Shown: positions 1 to 7,349, counted from the stretch's first letter. The stretch is DNA of 10,277 bases from CAIZGX01 sp044371535 (GCA_044371535.1 JBILTL010000072.1:1-10277); one strand, 5' to 3'. Translations and numbers: made by a program. Notes: generated from the letters alone by a model not told the origin.

Positions 1-837
1 CGATTTGGAAGCATTCGCACTGAAGCGCTCAACGAAGTCTTGCAACTCTTTGCGCTTGTCTTCCATCTTCTTGTTCTGGTCGCTTCTTTGACGAGCAGCC
101 AATTGACTACTCTCGTACCAGAACGAGTAGTTTCCTGTATACAACTGAATCTTGCTGAAGTCGATGTCTACGATGTTCGTACACACCGCATCTAAAAAGT
201 GACGGTCATGCGATACAACGATAACTGTATTTTGAAAATCGGCTAAGAAGTTTTCCAACCAAGTAATGGTCTCAACGTCCAAGTCATTCGTAGGCTCATC
301 GAGCAACAAGATCTCAGGGTTGCCAAATAATGCTTGCGCAAGCAATACGCGAACCTTCTCTTTACCGCTTAGGGTGTGAACCAATTCGGCGTGCAAATGG
401 TCGCCAATGCCAAGGTTACTCAACAATTGCGCAGCATCACTTTCTGCGTTCCAACCGTCCATTTCAGCAAAAATATTTTCGAGCTCAGCGGCTTTCACGC
501 CGTCTTCGTCCGAAAAATCTTCTTTCGCATAAATGGCATCTTTCGCTTGCATCACATCCATAAGCTTACGGTTTCCCATAAGTACGGTTTGCAATACAGG
601 AACTTGGTCGAATTCAAAGTGGTTTTGTTTCAACACACTCATACGCACACCCGCATCCATGACAACCTTCCCGGTGGTAGGATCAATTTCTCCTGAAAGG
701 ATTTTCAGAAAAGTAGATTTCCCGGCACCGTTCGCGCCAATAACACCGTAGCAATGGCCTGGTGTGAATTTTAGATTTACTTCTTCGAATAATGCTCGTT
801 TTCCGTAACGAAGCGAAAGGTTGTTTACTGATAGCAC
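1..837 (-). CDS. ABC-F family ATPase, YbiT-like (partial; C-terminal half outside the window)
   Basis: ABC-F proteins are soluble twin-ATPase proteins that act on the ribosome, not on membrane transport. The first 279 codons are present, reading off the left edge. The start is GTG at 837 (MLSVNNLSLRYGKRALFEE). The first nucleotide-binding domain is complete: Walker A GANGAGKST at residues 34-42, a Q-loop region near 70, a signature-like LSGKEK at 156-161, Walker B with ILLLDEPTNDLD at 176-187, and the switch histidine in SHDRH at 209-213. After it comes the start of the charged linker (KKMEDKRKELQDFVERFSANAS). The degenerate signature followed by KVRVLLAQALFGNP, and the FVERFSANAS linker, match the YbiT branch closely as I recall it. 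The second ATPase domain is missing only because the window ends. The gene lies 45 bp after the GH92 stop with its own TATCTTTG box, so it may be transcribed alone. The family call is firm; the exact function in this organism is not known. Confidence 0.93.
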   Translation of the reverse strand, partial: MLSVNNLSLRYGKRALFEEVNLKFTPGHCYGVIGANGAGKSTFLKILSGEIDPTTGKVVMDAGVRMSVLKQNHFEFDQVPVLQTVLMGNRKLMDVMQAKDAIYAKEDFSDEDGVKAAELENIFAEMDGWNAESDAAQLLSNLGIGDHLHAELVHTLSGKEKVRVLLAQALFGNPEILLLDEPTNDLDVETITWLENFLADFQNTVIVVSHDRHFLDAVCTNIVDIDFSKIQLYTGNYSFWYESSQLAARQRSDQNKKMEDKRKELQDFVERFSANASKS

Positions 838-857
838 GGCGTATAATTTTAGCGGTG

Positions 858-865
858 CAAAGATA
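858..865 (-). promoter_or_regulatory. Putative -7 promoter box (TATCTTTG) of the ABC-F gene
   Basis: TATCTTTG on the minus strand fits the Bacteroidota -7 consensus TAnnTTTG. It lies in the 45 bp gap between the GH92 stop and the ABC-F GTG start, 21 nt before that start, and would give a leader of roughly 15-17 nt. I find no TTG at the usual -33 distance, so the assignment rests on the -7 box and its position. Confidence 0.5.
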
Positions 866-882
866 GTCTTATTTTCGGAGTG

Positions 883-3162
883 TTATTTTTTTAGTTTCTT
901 CGGTTTCGAAGACATTTCAAATTCGAGAACACCGCCTTGAACTAAATCTGAATGTGAAATTTGAAGTCCGATTTCTTTGTTGTTCCATTTCATCGATTTT
1001 ACATAAATGTTTTTGTCGCTGAGTTTAGTGGCTTTGATCTGAATGGTCTTTCCATTTTCCAATTTGATGGAAGCCTCGTTTACCAAAGGAGAACCAAGGT
1101 CATAATTCACGCTGCCCGGACACGTGGGATAAATGCCAAGCGCAGAAAAGACATACCAGGCAGACATCTGACCAGCATCGTCATTTCCACATAAACCATT
1201 GGTTTCATTGGTGTAGAATTTATTTGCAATGGCGTGAACGCGTTGTTGCGTTTTCCAAGGTGAAGAGGTGTAGTTGTACAAATAAGGAACGTGATGACTC
1301 GGCTCGTTTCCATGCACATAGTTCCCCATAATTCCATCTCGTGTGATGTCTTCATTTTGCTCAATGTATTTGTCATCGAGGTGCATCGTGAACAACGAAT
1401 CGAGATGCTCTTCAAATCTTTTCTTTCCACCCATTAATTCAATCATAGTTGGAATGGCATGTGGAATGTATAAACTGTAGTTCCAGGAGTTTCCTTCGAT
1501 GAATCCTTGTCCGTGCGTATCAAGCGGATCGAATGGAACCTTCCATTCACCATTGCTGAGTTTCGGTTGTGTGAACCCCGTGTTTGAATTGAAGACGTTG
1601 CGATACGATTCAGATCGCATGAAGTACTTGGCGTAACCCCTTGTTACTTCCTTTTTGTTCGTGAGTGAGGAGAGTTGCGCAATGCACCAATCGTCGTAAG
1701 CGTATTCCAATGTCTTGCTCACTGAAACTCCAGATTTGTCTTCAGGGACAAACCCAATTTCAATGTAGTCTTTCAAGCCTTCGAAATAATCTACACATGC
1801 TGTTTGGTCGCACGCTTTGTATGCCTCTTTCAAATTGAAATTTCCAACTTGTTTGACTGCTGCATCTGCAATTACAGAGACAGCATGATAACCCGTCATG
1901 CACCAATTCTCATTGGCGTAATGACTCCATATCGGTAACATGTGATGAACACTTTGCTTCTGATGCGCAAGCATAGAGTGAATCATGTTGTTGTTTCGCG
2001 TAGGTTGAATGAGATTGAACAGCGGATGCAGCGCACGGTATGTGTCCCAAAGCGAAAAGACTGTGTAGTTTTCGAAACCTTCAGAGTTGTGAATGTTCTG
2101 ATCCAATCCTTTGTAATTCCCATCTACATCTTCGTACAAAACAGGCGAGAGGCAGGTGTGATAAAGCGCGGTGTAGAAAACTGTTTCTTTGTTTTTATCT
2201 GGAATTTGAATGGTTACTTTTTCAAGTTCTTTTTCCCATTTTGCTTGCGTTTCTTTTTTCGTTAGCTCGAAATTCCAATGCGGAATTTCCGCACGGAGAT
2301 TTTTTAAAGCGCCTTCAGTACTGGTGTTTGAAAGAGCCCATTTGATTTGAAGTGGGCTATCGTTTTTTTCGAATTCAAGTAGCATTCGAATTTCTTTTCC
2401 TGCAGCTTCGGGAAAATTTTTCGACTGATTGAATTTACGATAGAAGCCTTTGTAGTCTTGCTCGCTGAGGTTTGCGGTTGTGTAATTGGAAATGGGTTGA
2501 GAAAAAGCTGCTGCGAAGTAAACGGTTCTTGTTTTCGCCCAGCCGCTTGTTATGCGATAGCCCGTAATGAGTGAATCGTTTTCAACACGAATGAAAGTCC
2601 ACACATTTTTCCCGTCGTAATTGTAAATGTTGTAGGTGAAATCTAAAACGACTTCTGGATTTTCATTTTCTGGAAATGTGTATCTGTGAAATCCCACGCG
2701 GTCAGAGGCAGTTAGTTCAGCAAGAATGTTGTGATCGTCGAGTATTACACTGTAAAATCCAGGAGATGCTTTTTCATTTTTATGTTGAAAGGAAGACTGA
2801 AAGTTTTCCGCTTTCAAATCAACTTGTCCTGTTGTTGGCATGACTAGGAAATCTCCTAAATCGGAGTGTCCTGTTCCTGAAAAATGCGTGTGTGCAAATC
2901 CTTGTATAAACGAATCTTCGTATTGGTATCCGGCGCAATAGTTATAGACTTCGCTGTTGTATTCTCCTTTCTCATTGAAGAAATTTGCGCGTTTCGTTTC
3001 CGGAGAAAGTTGCACCATTCCGAAGGGCGCAGTTGCACCTGGAAAAGTGTGTCCCATTTTATTGGTTCCAATAAATACATTCACTTTTTCAATCAGTTGT
3101 CCCGAACAAAAATTTGCGAATACAACCAATGATGCGAATGCCAAGAGGCGCATCTTTTTCAT
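883..3162 (-). CDS. GH92 family glycosidase (putative secreted alpha-mannosidase)
   Basis: GH92 enzymes are calcium-dependent exo-acting alpha-mannosidases that use inversion, usually acting on N-glycans or mannans. The protein is 759 residues, normal for the family. Residues 1-22 are a signal peptide (MKKMRLLAFA, a hydrophobic core, then CSGQ); NFC before Gly is a poor lipobox, so export to periplasm or surface is more likely than lipidation. The N-terminal beta-sandwich carries VNVFIGTNKMGHTFPGATAP (27-46) and GFAHTHFSGTGHSDLGDFLV (88-107). The (alpha/alpha)6 domain carries FSLWDTYRALHPL (369-381), EGNSWNYSLYIPH (556-568, E556 the likely general acid), HGNEPSHH (617-624) and GNDDAGQMSAWY (659-670, candidate base aspartates). 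Activity looks intact. The reading frame stays open 57 codons further upstream inside the peptidase gene; I chose ATG 3162 because the signal peptide starts there and it lies 1 nt after the peptidase stop. ATG 3153 is an alternative. Linkage specificity cannot be read from the sequence. Confidence 0.94.
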   Translation of the reverse strand: MKKMRLLAFASLVVFANFCSGQLIEKVNVFIGTNKMGHTFPGATAPFGMVQLSPETKRANFFNEKGEYNSEVYNYCAGYQYEDSFIQGFAHTHFSGTGHSDLGDFLVMPTTGQVDLKAENFQSSFQHKNEKASPGFYSVILDDHNILAELTASDRVGFHRYTFPENENPEVVLDFTYNIYNYDGKNVWTFIRVENDSLITGYRITSGWAKTRTVYFAAAFSQPISNYTTANLSEQDYKGFYRKFNQSKNFPEAAGKEIRMLLEFEKNDSPLQIKWALSNTSTEGALKNLRAEIPHWNFELTKKETQAKWEKELEKVTIQIPDKNKETVFYTALYHTCLSPVLYEDVDGNYKGLDQNIHNSEGFENYTVFSLWDTYRALHPLFNLIQPTRNNNMIHSMLAHQKQSVHHMLPIWSHYANENWCMTGYHAVSVIADAAVKQVGNFNLKEAYKACDQTACVDYFEGLKDYIEIGFVPEDKSGVSVSKTLEYAYDDWCIAQLSSLTNKKEVTRGYAKYFMRSESYRNVFNSNTGFTQPKLSNGEWKVPFDPLDTHGQGFIEGNSWNYSLYIPHAIPTMIELMGGKKRFEEHLDSLFTMHLDDKYIEQNEDITRDGIMGNYVHGNEPSHHVPYLYNYTSSPWKTQQRVHAIANKFYTNETNGLCGNDDAGQMSAWYVFSALGIYPTCPGSVNYDLGSPLVNEASIKLENGKTIQIKATKLSDKNIYVKSMKWNNKEIGLQISHSDLVQGGVLEFEMSSKPKKLKK

Positions 3163-3163
3163 T

Positions 3164-5296
3164 TTATTTCGAAGAATAAATGTGTCCGACATTCTTGAAA
3201 AAGAAAGTCCACTTGTCTGTTTGCTCTGCAATGATTTGCTCGGTGCTTTTTCCAGCACCGTGTCCAGCACTTGTTTCAATGCGAATAAGCGCAGGTCTTT
3301 CGTTCCTGGTGCATTCTTGAAGCATTGCCGCAAACTTGAAGCTGTGTGCAGGAACTACACGGTCGTCGTGATCTGCAGTCATAACCATGGTTGCAGGGTA
3401 ATTTGTGTTGGGCTTCAAGTTGTGGTAAGGCGAATAGCCTTTCAGGTAGTTGAACATTTGTTCCGATTCGTCGGCACTTCCGTATTCCGGAATCCACCCT
3501 TTTCCAACCGTGAAGTGATGGTAGCGAAGCATGTCTAAAACGCCAACAGCAGGGAAAGCAACAGCGAATTTTTCGGGGTGTTGAGTCATGCAAGCTCCAA
3601 CTAAAAGACCACCGTTTGACCCGCCTTCAATTCCTAATTTTTGTGTTGAAGTGTATTTGTTGTTTATGAGATAATCTGCGCAAGCCAAGAAATCGTCGAA
3701 GACATTTTGCTTGTTGTAAAGCATTCCGCCTTTGTGCCAGTTCTCTCCAAACTCGCCGCCACCGCGGAGATTCGCCATTGCGAAAACGCCGCCTTGTTCA
3801 AGAAGAATTAGTCGAGAAGAAGAGAATGAAGGCGTTAATGAAATGTTGAATCCACCGTATCCGTATAGCAATGTTGGATTATTTCCATCTAACACAAGTC
3901 CTTTTTTATGAACGAGGAAGAGGGGGACTTGTGTTCCGTCTTTCGACCTTACGAGTACTTGCTTGCTTTCGTAATCATTCATGTTGAAATCGACCGAAGG
4001 TCTGTGATATTCACCGTAGGTTAAGTCTTCAACATTGAACGAATAGATGACGCCTGGGTAGGTGAAGGAAGTGAAGGTGAAATAACAAGTCTTCTCTTGA
4101 CGCTTTCCTGAGAATCCGCTTGCTGTGCCGGTTCCATCGGGAAGCGTTATTTTCTTTTTGTTCTTTCCTTCATAGTCGCAAGCTTCAATTTCGGTGTTGG
4201 CCATGTTGAGGTAATGAAGGAATAATTTTCCACCGCAGGTGGAAACGCCTTCCAACAAACGCTTGTCTTCGGGAATAATAGTTTTCCAATTTTTAGGATT
4301 CGGATTAGCTGGATTCACTTTTACCAATCTGTAGTTTGGTGCATCGACATCCGTGTGAACAATAAGTTCTCCGTCAATAGCCACTTCCACCACAGAGCTG
4401 TGATGACTTAAGTCTGTGAAGAGTGGAATGAAGTTCATTCCGCCGTTTGCAATGTCTTTGTAATAGACGGCATAGCCATCTGTGCCAGGAGCAGAAGTAA
4501 TAAAGAGGTATCGCTTGTCTTCGCTTAATCCTGCATTGTTGTAATAGGTCGGATTTTTTTTGTCTTCGTATACCAATTTGTCGGAATCTTGCGAGGTTCC
4601 TAAAATGTGATAGTACACTGCGTGGTTCATGTTGTTTCCACTTAGAACTTCTCCTGCTGCGGGCGCGGGATATCGGCTGTAGAAGAAACCATTTCCAAAC
4701 CAAGACGCACCACTAAACTTCACCCATTCAATAGGAGTTTCAACTTCTTCTCCGGTTTCAATATTGAAAATATGAATGTTACTCCAATCGCTACCAGCCT
4801 TGCTAACTGCGACCGCCATTAATGTGTGGTCGTCGTTGGAGTCTAGTAAACTGTATGTGGTAAGACCTTTCGGATCCAACGCATTCGGATCAATAAATAC
4901 ACGTTCAGCACCGCGCATTCCTTTTTTTACATAGCATACCGCTTGCGGTTGCAGCCCGGTGTTCTTCCAGAAAAAATAATAATCGCCATGCTTATCGGGA
5001 GCACTTACTTTTTCAAAATTGAAAATAGAAGTGTAGCGTTCTCGAATCTCGGTGCGCATTTTTTCACCATTTAAATATTTTTCGGTAAGCGCTTGCTCAT
5101 CTTTTACCCACTGAATGGTGCGCGCACTGCCGTCGTCTTCAAGTCCGTAAAAAGGATCGTACACTTTCGTTCCAAAGAATCCGAAAGTCGTGTCTTGAAT
5201 GTTTTTGTTTTGGGGTTGTTGAATTTGCATAACAGCGTTTTCTTGTTTACATGCAACGATAGAAGTTAAGCATGCAAGAGCGATGATTTTTTTCAT
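3164..5296 (-). CDS. Prolyl oligopeptidase family serine peptidase (S9A), lipoprotein
   Basis: S9A enzymes cut short peptides after proline, with a beta-propeller gating an alpha/beta-hydrolase active site. The protein has 710 residues, the normal full length. It opens with a lipoprotein signal (MKKIIALACL, then lipobox IVAC, lipidated Cys16), so it is likely anchored in the periplasm or at the outer membrane. The N-terminal part of the hydrolase fold precedes the propeller (about 100-430). The catalytic domain has the triad: Ser560 in GIEGGSNGG, Asp644 in ADHDDRVVP and His679 in SAGHGAGK. RGGGEFGENWHKGG (511-524) is also typical. The frame reads four codons further up to a TTG at 5308 inside the MFS gene; I chose ATG 5296, which puts the lipoprotein signal first and lies 1 nt after the MFS stop. 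It is in the same transcription unit as the MFS and GH92 genes, suggesting use of glycopeptides (inference). Confidence 0.95.
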   Translation of the reverse strand: MKKIIALACLTSIVACKQENAVMQIQQPQNKNIQDTTFGFFGTKVYDPFYGLEDDGSARTIQWVKDEQALTEKYLNGEKMRTEIRERYTSIFNFEKVSAPDKHGDYYFFWKNTGLQPQAVCYVKKGMRGAERVFIDPNALDPKGLTTYSLLDSNDDHTLMAVAVSKAGSDWSNIHIFNIETGEEVETPIEWVKFSGASWFGNGFFYSRYPAPAAGEVLSGNNMNHAVYYHILGTSQDSDKLVYEDKKNPTYYNNAGLSEDKRYLFITSAPGTDGYAVYYKDIANGGMNFIPLFTDLSHHSSVVEVAIDGELIVHTDVDAPNYRLVKVNPANPNPKNWKTIIPEDKRLLEGVSTCGGKLFLHYLNMANTEIEACDYEGKNKKKITLPDGTGTASGFSGKRQEKTCYFTFTSFTYPGVIYSFNVEDLTYGEYHRPSVDFNMNDYESKQVLVRSKDGTQVPLFLVHKKGLVLDGNNPTLLYGYGGFNISLTPSFSSSRLILLEQGGVFAMANLRGGGEFGENWHKGGMLYNKQNVFDDFLACADYLINNKYTSTQKLGIEGGSNGGLLVGACMTQHPEKFAVAFPAVGVLDMLRYHHFTVGKGWIPEYGSADESEQMFNYLKGYSPYHNLKPNTNYPATMVMTADHDDRVVPAHSFKFAAMLQECTRNERPALIRIETSAGHGAGKSTEQIIAEQTDKWTFFFKNVGHIYSSK

Positions 5297-5297
5297 T

Positions 5298-6542
5298 TTA
5301 TTCTTCAATGAAGTTTAGATTTTTCCCGAATGTTTCGGGTAAGTAGGCGAGGGCTATTGCCGCAATTCCTATGGTCACTCCGCCTATGATTAGGGCGCTG
5401 TTGATGACTCCGAAACTAGGCTCTATGTATTTGAAGGTTAAAACTATTGGAACAGTTGATCCGCGGACGAAGTTGGGCACAGTTGAAGCAACGGTGGAGC
5501 GGATGTTGGTTCCGAATTGTTCTGCGGCGTTTGAAACAAACAACACCCAATAGCCCGTAGTAGCTCCAAGCAGAGCTGCGAGTGCGTAGAATGTATTTAC
5601 GGAGTGGTGATGAATCAAGAGGAAATAAAGGCTAATGATTACAGTTGTTCCGAGATAGAAGAAGATGATTTTTTTTCTGCTTTTTAGGAACTGACTAATG
5701 AATCCAGAAATGAGGTCTCCGCCGGAAAGCCCGAGATAACAAAAGATAATGCATGTTGTGGGGTCAATAGTTCCTTCTACTTCTAATACGGTTGCGAATT
5801 TGTCAGAAAACTTGATAAGTAAACCAACGCAAAACCAAACGGGAAGTCCAATAGCAATGCACGATAAATAGCGCAGTGCACGCTCTTTCGTTTTGAAAAG
5901 CATGAAGAAATTTCCACGCTGCACTTTTTGTTTTTCCACCTTGTCGAACATTTCGCTTTCGAAAGTTTGAAAACGCATGAACAAAAGTAGCAGGCCTAAA
6001 CATCCGCCAATGATATATGACACCTGCCATGATTCCAAACCGAGCATTGTGAATTGAATCTTATGAATGCCTACAGCGGCAACGGCTCCAAGAGCTCCCA
6101 TAGTTACAATGATCATGGTGCCGATGCCTCGTTTTTCCTTCGACATGGATTCGTTGATGAGCGTAACGGCCGCACCCAATTCTCCGGCAAGACCAATTCC
6201 AGTTATAAATCGAATGACAGAGTATGCTTCAACGTTCGTAACAAAAGCATTGGCGATGTTTGCCAAAGAGTAAATGAGAATAGAACCGAAAAGTATTTTT
6301 TTTCTTCCGCGTTTGTCGCCTAGAATACCCCAAATAAGTCCGCCTAAAATGATTCCCGACATTTGCCACAGGAATAAACTGTAGTCAAGTGTTTTGATTA
6401 GGTTCTCGTCGGTAATGCCAATGCCACGAAGACTTTCCTTGCTAACGATATTGAAAAGTTGTAGATCGTAGATGTCTACGAAATAACCTAAAGAGGCCAC
6501 CAAAATGGTAAGACCTAATTTTTTATCGAATGATTTTGGCAT
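5298..6542 (-). CDS. MFS transporter, substrate unknown
   Basis: A 414-residue inner-membrane secondary transporter with about twelve hydrophobic segments, the usual size for the major facilitator superfamily. The loop between helices 2 and 3 has motif A, GILGDKRGRKK (72-82), and helix 4 has RFITGIGLAGELGAAVTLIN (111-130). The second half repeats part of the pattern as GGDLISGFISQFLKSRKK (274-291) and ends with LPETFGKNL (401-409), like the PET-G end of sugar-porter and metabolite:H+ symporter branches. The TM4 motif and the conserved AEQFGTNIRST (340-350) point to the symporter-like branches that move organic acids, sugars or amino-acid-like solutes; I cannot name the substrate. The ATG at 6542 is 11 nt after the stop of the 2H-like gene, inside a hairpin that could hinder its translation. 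The stop is 1 nt before the peptidase start. The context suggests import of a product released by the peptidase or glycosidase (inference). Confidence 0.9.
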   Translation of the reverse strand: MPKSFDKKLGLTILVASLGYFVDIYDLQLFNIVSKESLRGIGITDENLIKTLDYSLFLWQMSGIILGGLIWGILGDKRGRKKILFGSILIYSLANIANAFVTNVEAYSVIRFITGIGLAGELGAAVTLINESMSKEKRGIGTMIIVTMGALGAVAAVGIHKIQFTMLGLESWQVSYIIGGCLGLLLLFMRFQTFESEMFDKVEKQKVQRGNFFMLFKTKERALRYLSCIAIGLPVWFCVGLLIKFSDKFATVLEVEGTIDPTTCIIFCYLGLSGGDLISGFISQFLKSRKKIIFFYLGTTVIISLYFLLIHHHSVNTFYALAALLGATTGYWVLFVSNAAEQFGTNIRSTVASTVPNFVRGSTVPIVLTFKYIEPSFGVINSALIIGGVTIGIAAIALAYLPETFGKNLNFIEE

Positions 6543-6572
6543 ATCTGCAAGACTTATTTGTCTTGCAAGATA
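6542..6572 (-). promoter_or_regulatory. Hairpin over the 2H-gene stop and the MFS start
   Basis: The arms TGCAAGAC (6546-6553) and GTCTTGCA (6560-6567) are a perfect 8 bp inverted repeat around the 6 nt loop TTATTT. With one bulged A at 6568, TATC (6542-6545) also pairs with GATA (6569-6572), giving 12 pairs. In the minus-strand mRNA the loop holds the UAA stop of the upstream gene, and the arm nearer the 3' end reaches the first base of the MFS AUG. No U-run follows, so it is not a classical terminator. It could block MFS initiation until ribosomes finishing the upstream gene open it, or it could be a processing site (inference). Confidence 0.55.
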
Positions 6573-7150
6573 GTATTGGATTGATTACGAAGTAATCTTT
6601 GATCTTCAAGAGGGAAGAAGAATTTTTCATTCCAACCTTGCGATGTCCACTCCATCATTGAAACGGTTTCAATAGTCCAAGATTGGTTCAATGAAAGATT
6701 CAGGGCATTTGCTTTTGCTTTTTCGAATTCATCGAAGTTCCAATTGCTGCGTGCTAAGGCCACTTCGGCTTTTGGAAATTCAAATGAAACGGGAGAATGT
6801 TCGAAGTTGTTCCAATCCAAGAGCACTTCTGCAATTTTGTTTTGAATTTTTTCAAGTTCAACACTTGGTTCTGGTCGAATGGCAATTTGTTTGAAAACAT
6901 TGTTGAAGACCATGTTTTTCAGAATCAAACGGAAGCTTGGGATATTATTTAGCGTCTTTTGTAAGGCGTTCCCAAGTTCAAATATTCCGTCTTCATCGGT
7001 GTTGAATTGAAATGACAGGGGAAGAAAAACGGGCTTAACAATAGACTCTAAATTGTCGGGCGAAAGCAGGTTTGCTTGAATAGCTCGTGTTTCCAGCTCT
7101 TCAGGAAGGCTGGGCTTAATGGCTATGAAGTAAAAATTGCTAGCGGCCAT
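6554..7150 (-). CDS. 2'-5' RNA ligase-like (2H phosphoesterase fold) protein lacking the HxT motifs
   Basis: A 198-residue cytoplasmic protein without signal peptide or membrane segment. Its layout follows the bacterial LigT/2'-5' RNA ligase group: an opening strand NFYFIAIKPSLPEEL (5-19), a first motif region KPVFLPLSFQF (39-49), a middle strand SFRLILKNMVFNN (72-84), a helix starting ELEKIQNKIAEVL (98-110), a second motif region FPKAEVALARSN (125-136) and a closing strand SWTIETVSMMEWTSQGW (157-173). In active members both motif regions carry HxT/S, as in PPHITL and PHITLAR. Here the first reads VFLPL (His to Phe, Thr to Pro) and the second EVALAR (His to Glu, Thr to Ala), so both catalytic pairs are absent. 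If the assignment is right, the protein is not a phosphodiesterase and may only bind nucleotide or RNA, or act as a structural partner. The ATG at 7150 lies 8 nt after a good -7 box and 12 nt after the 36-residue ORF. The fold call is by pattern, without a search. Confidence 0.6.
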   Translation of the reverse strand: MAASNFYFIAIKPSLPEELETRAIQANLLSPDNLESIVKPVFLPLSFQFNTDEDGIFELGNALQKTLNNIPSFRLILKNMVFNNVFKQIAIRPEPSVELEKIQNKIAEVLLDWNNFEHSPVSFEFPKAEVALARSNWNFDEFEKAKANALNLSLNQSWTIETVSMMEWTSQGWNEKFFFPLEDQRLLRNQSNTILQDK

Positions 7151-7157
7151 AGTAACT

Positions 7158-7188
7158 CAAAGTTACAACCAAATAATTGCACCGACAA
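7158..7188 (-). promoter_or_regulatory. Putative promoter (TTG-N20-TAACTTTG) of the 2H-like gene
   Basis: On the minus strand a TTG is followed after 20 nt by TAACTTTG (7165 down to 7158), matching the Bacteroidota consensus. The ATG at 7150 begins 8 nt beyond the last G of the box, so the leader would be only about 3-4 nt. The promoter lies inside the 36-residue ORF, and the TAA stop of that ORF is the first three bases of the -7 box. It would let the 2H-MFS-peptidase-GH92 block be transcribed independently of the microprotein ORFs. Confidence 0.5.
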
Positions 7189-7273
7189 TAAAAACAACGA
7201 TAATAACTAAATAATACCAGATGTCTACAAACCAAGGGAAGTAAGCTTTATAGAACTCCTTGAATTTTGACAT
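7163..7273 (-). CDS. Unrecognised 36-residue single-helix membrane microprotein
   Basis: An ATG-to-TAA frame of 36 codons. The product starts with a charged, aromatic stretch (MSKFKEFYKAYFPWFVDIWY) and ends with a continuous hydrophobic segment (YLVIIVVFIVGAIIWL) that runs to the last residue. That is the profile of a small inner-membrane protein with an amphipathic N-terminal helix and one transmembrane helix. It begins 1 nt after the stop of the 24-residue ORF, the same spacing as the two downstream peptidase and glycosidase junctions, and ends 12 nt before the 2H-like gene. I recognise no family; small accessory subunits of membrane complexes look like this, but nothing here names a partner. 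Support is the composition, the packing and the lack of any other gene in this stretch. There is no clear ribosome binding site, as usual in this phylum. It could still be non-coding leader sequence. Confidence 0.55.
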   Translation of the reverse strand: MSKFKEFYKAYFPWFVDIWYYLVIIVVFIVGAIIWL

Positions 7274-7278
7274 GTCAA
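7267..7278. other. 12 bp perfect palindrome TTGACATGTCAA
   Basis: A perfect palindrome that spans the stop of the 24-residue ORF and the start of the 36-residue ORF (TGA, C, ATG all lie inside it). It could be a binding site for a dimeric regulator, or a chance result of the overlapping codons. I see no second copy in the window. Confidence 0.3.
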
Positions 7279-7349
7279 TTAAATACGAATAGGTAAACGC
7301 TTACAATGGAGAGTGTGAATAGAACCCATTTTTTAGTACGAATATCCAT
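7275..7349 (-). CDS. Unrecognised 24-residue single-helix membrane microprotein
   Basis: An ATG-to-TGA frame of 24 codons. The product has a short basic N-terminus (MDIRTKKW) followed by a hydrophobic stretch (VLFTLSIVSVYLFVFN) just long enough to span a membrane, so it would sit N-in. The in-frame TGA upstream rules out a longer form from a nearby start. The stop TGA is separated by one base from the ATG of the 36-residue ORF, so the two would be translationally coupled. I find no good TAnnTTTG box upstream of it (7350-7440), which weakens the case. The length alone could arise by chance; the pairing with a second hydrophobic ORF in the same strand and at 1 nt spacing is what supports it. 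Family unknown. Confidence 0.45.
   Translation of the reverse strand: MDIRTKKWVLFTLSIVSVYLFVFN

Noticed and set aside
3241..3260. 7 bp inverted repeat CGGTGCT/AGCACCG with a 6 nt loop
   Set aside because: It lies in the codons for the catalytic histidine motif (AGHGAGKST) of the peptidase, far from any gene end, and is explained by coding constraint.
3163..3333. A 57-codon N-terminal extension of the GH92 frame starting inside the peptidase gene
   Set aside because: It overlaps the catalytic-domain coding sequence of the peptidase and would bury the signal peptide; the ATG at 3162 with its signal sequence is the better start.
2957..3538. A 193-codon open frame on the plus strand opposite the GH92 and peptidase genes
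   Set aside because: It is antisense to two well-supported genes, spans their junction, and its product has no recognisable motif or signal.
5297..5308. Earlier TTG start for the peptidase (MKNK before MKKIIAL)
   Set aside because: The start would be a rare TTG overlapping the MFS gene; ATG 5296 gives a standard lipoprotein signal and the same TAAAATG junction as the next gene.
7267..7272. TTGACA as a sigma-70 -35 box on the plus strand
   Set aside because: No TATAAT-like partner at the right distance, and Bacteroidota use a different primary promoter consensus.
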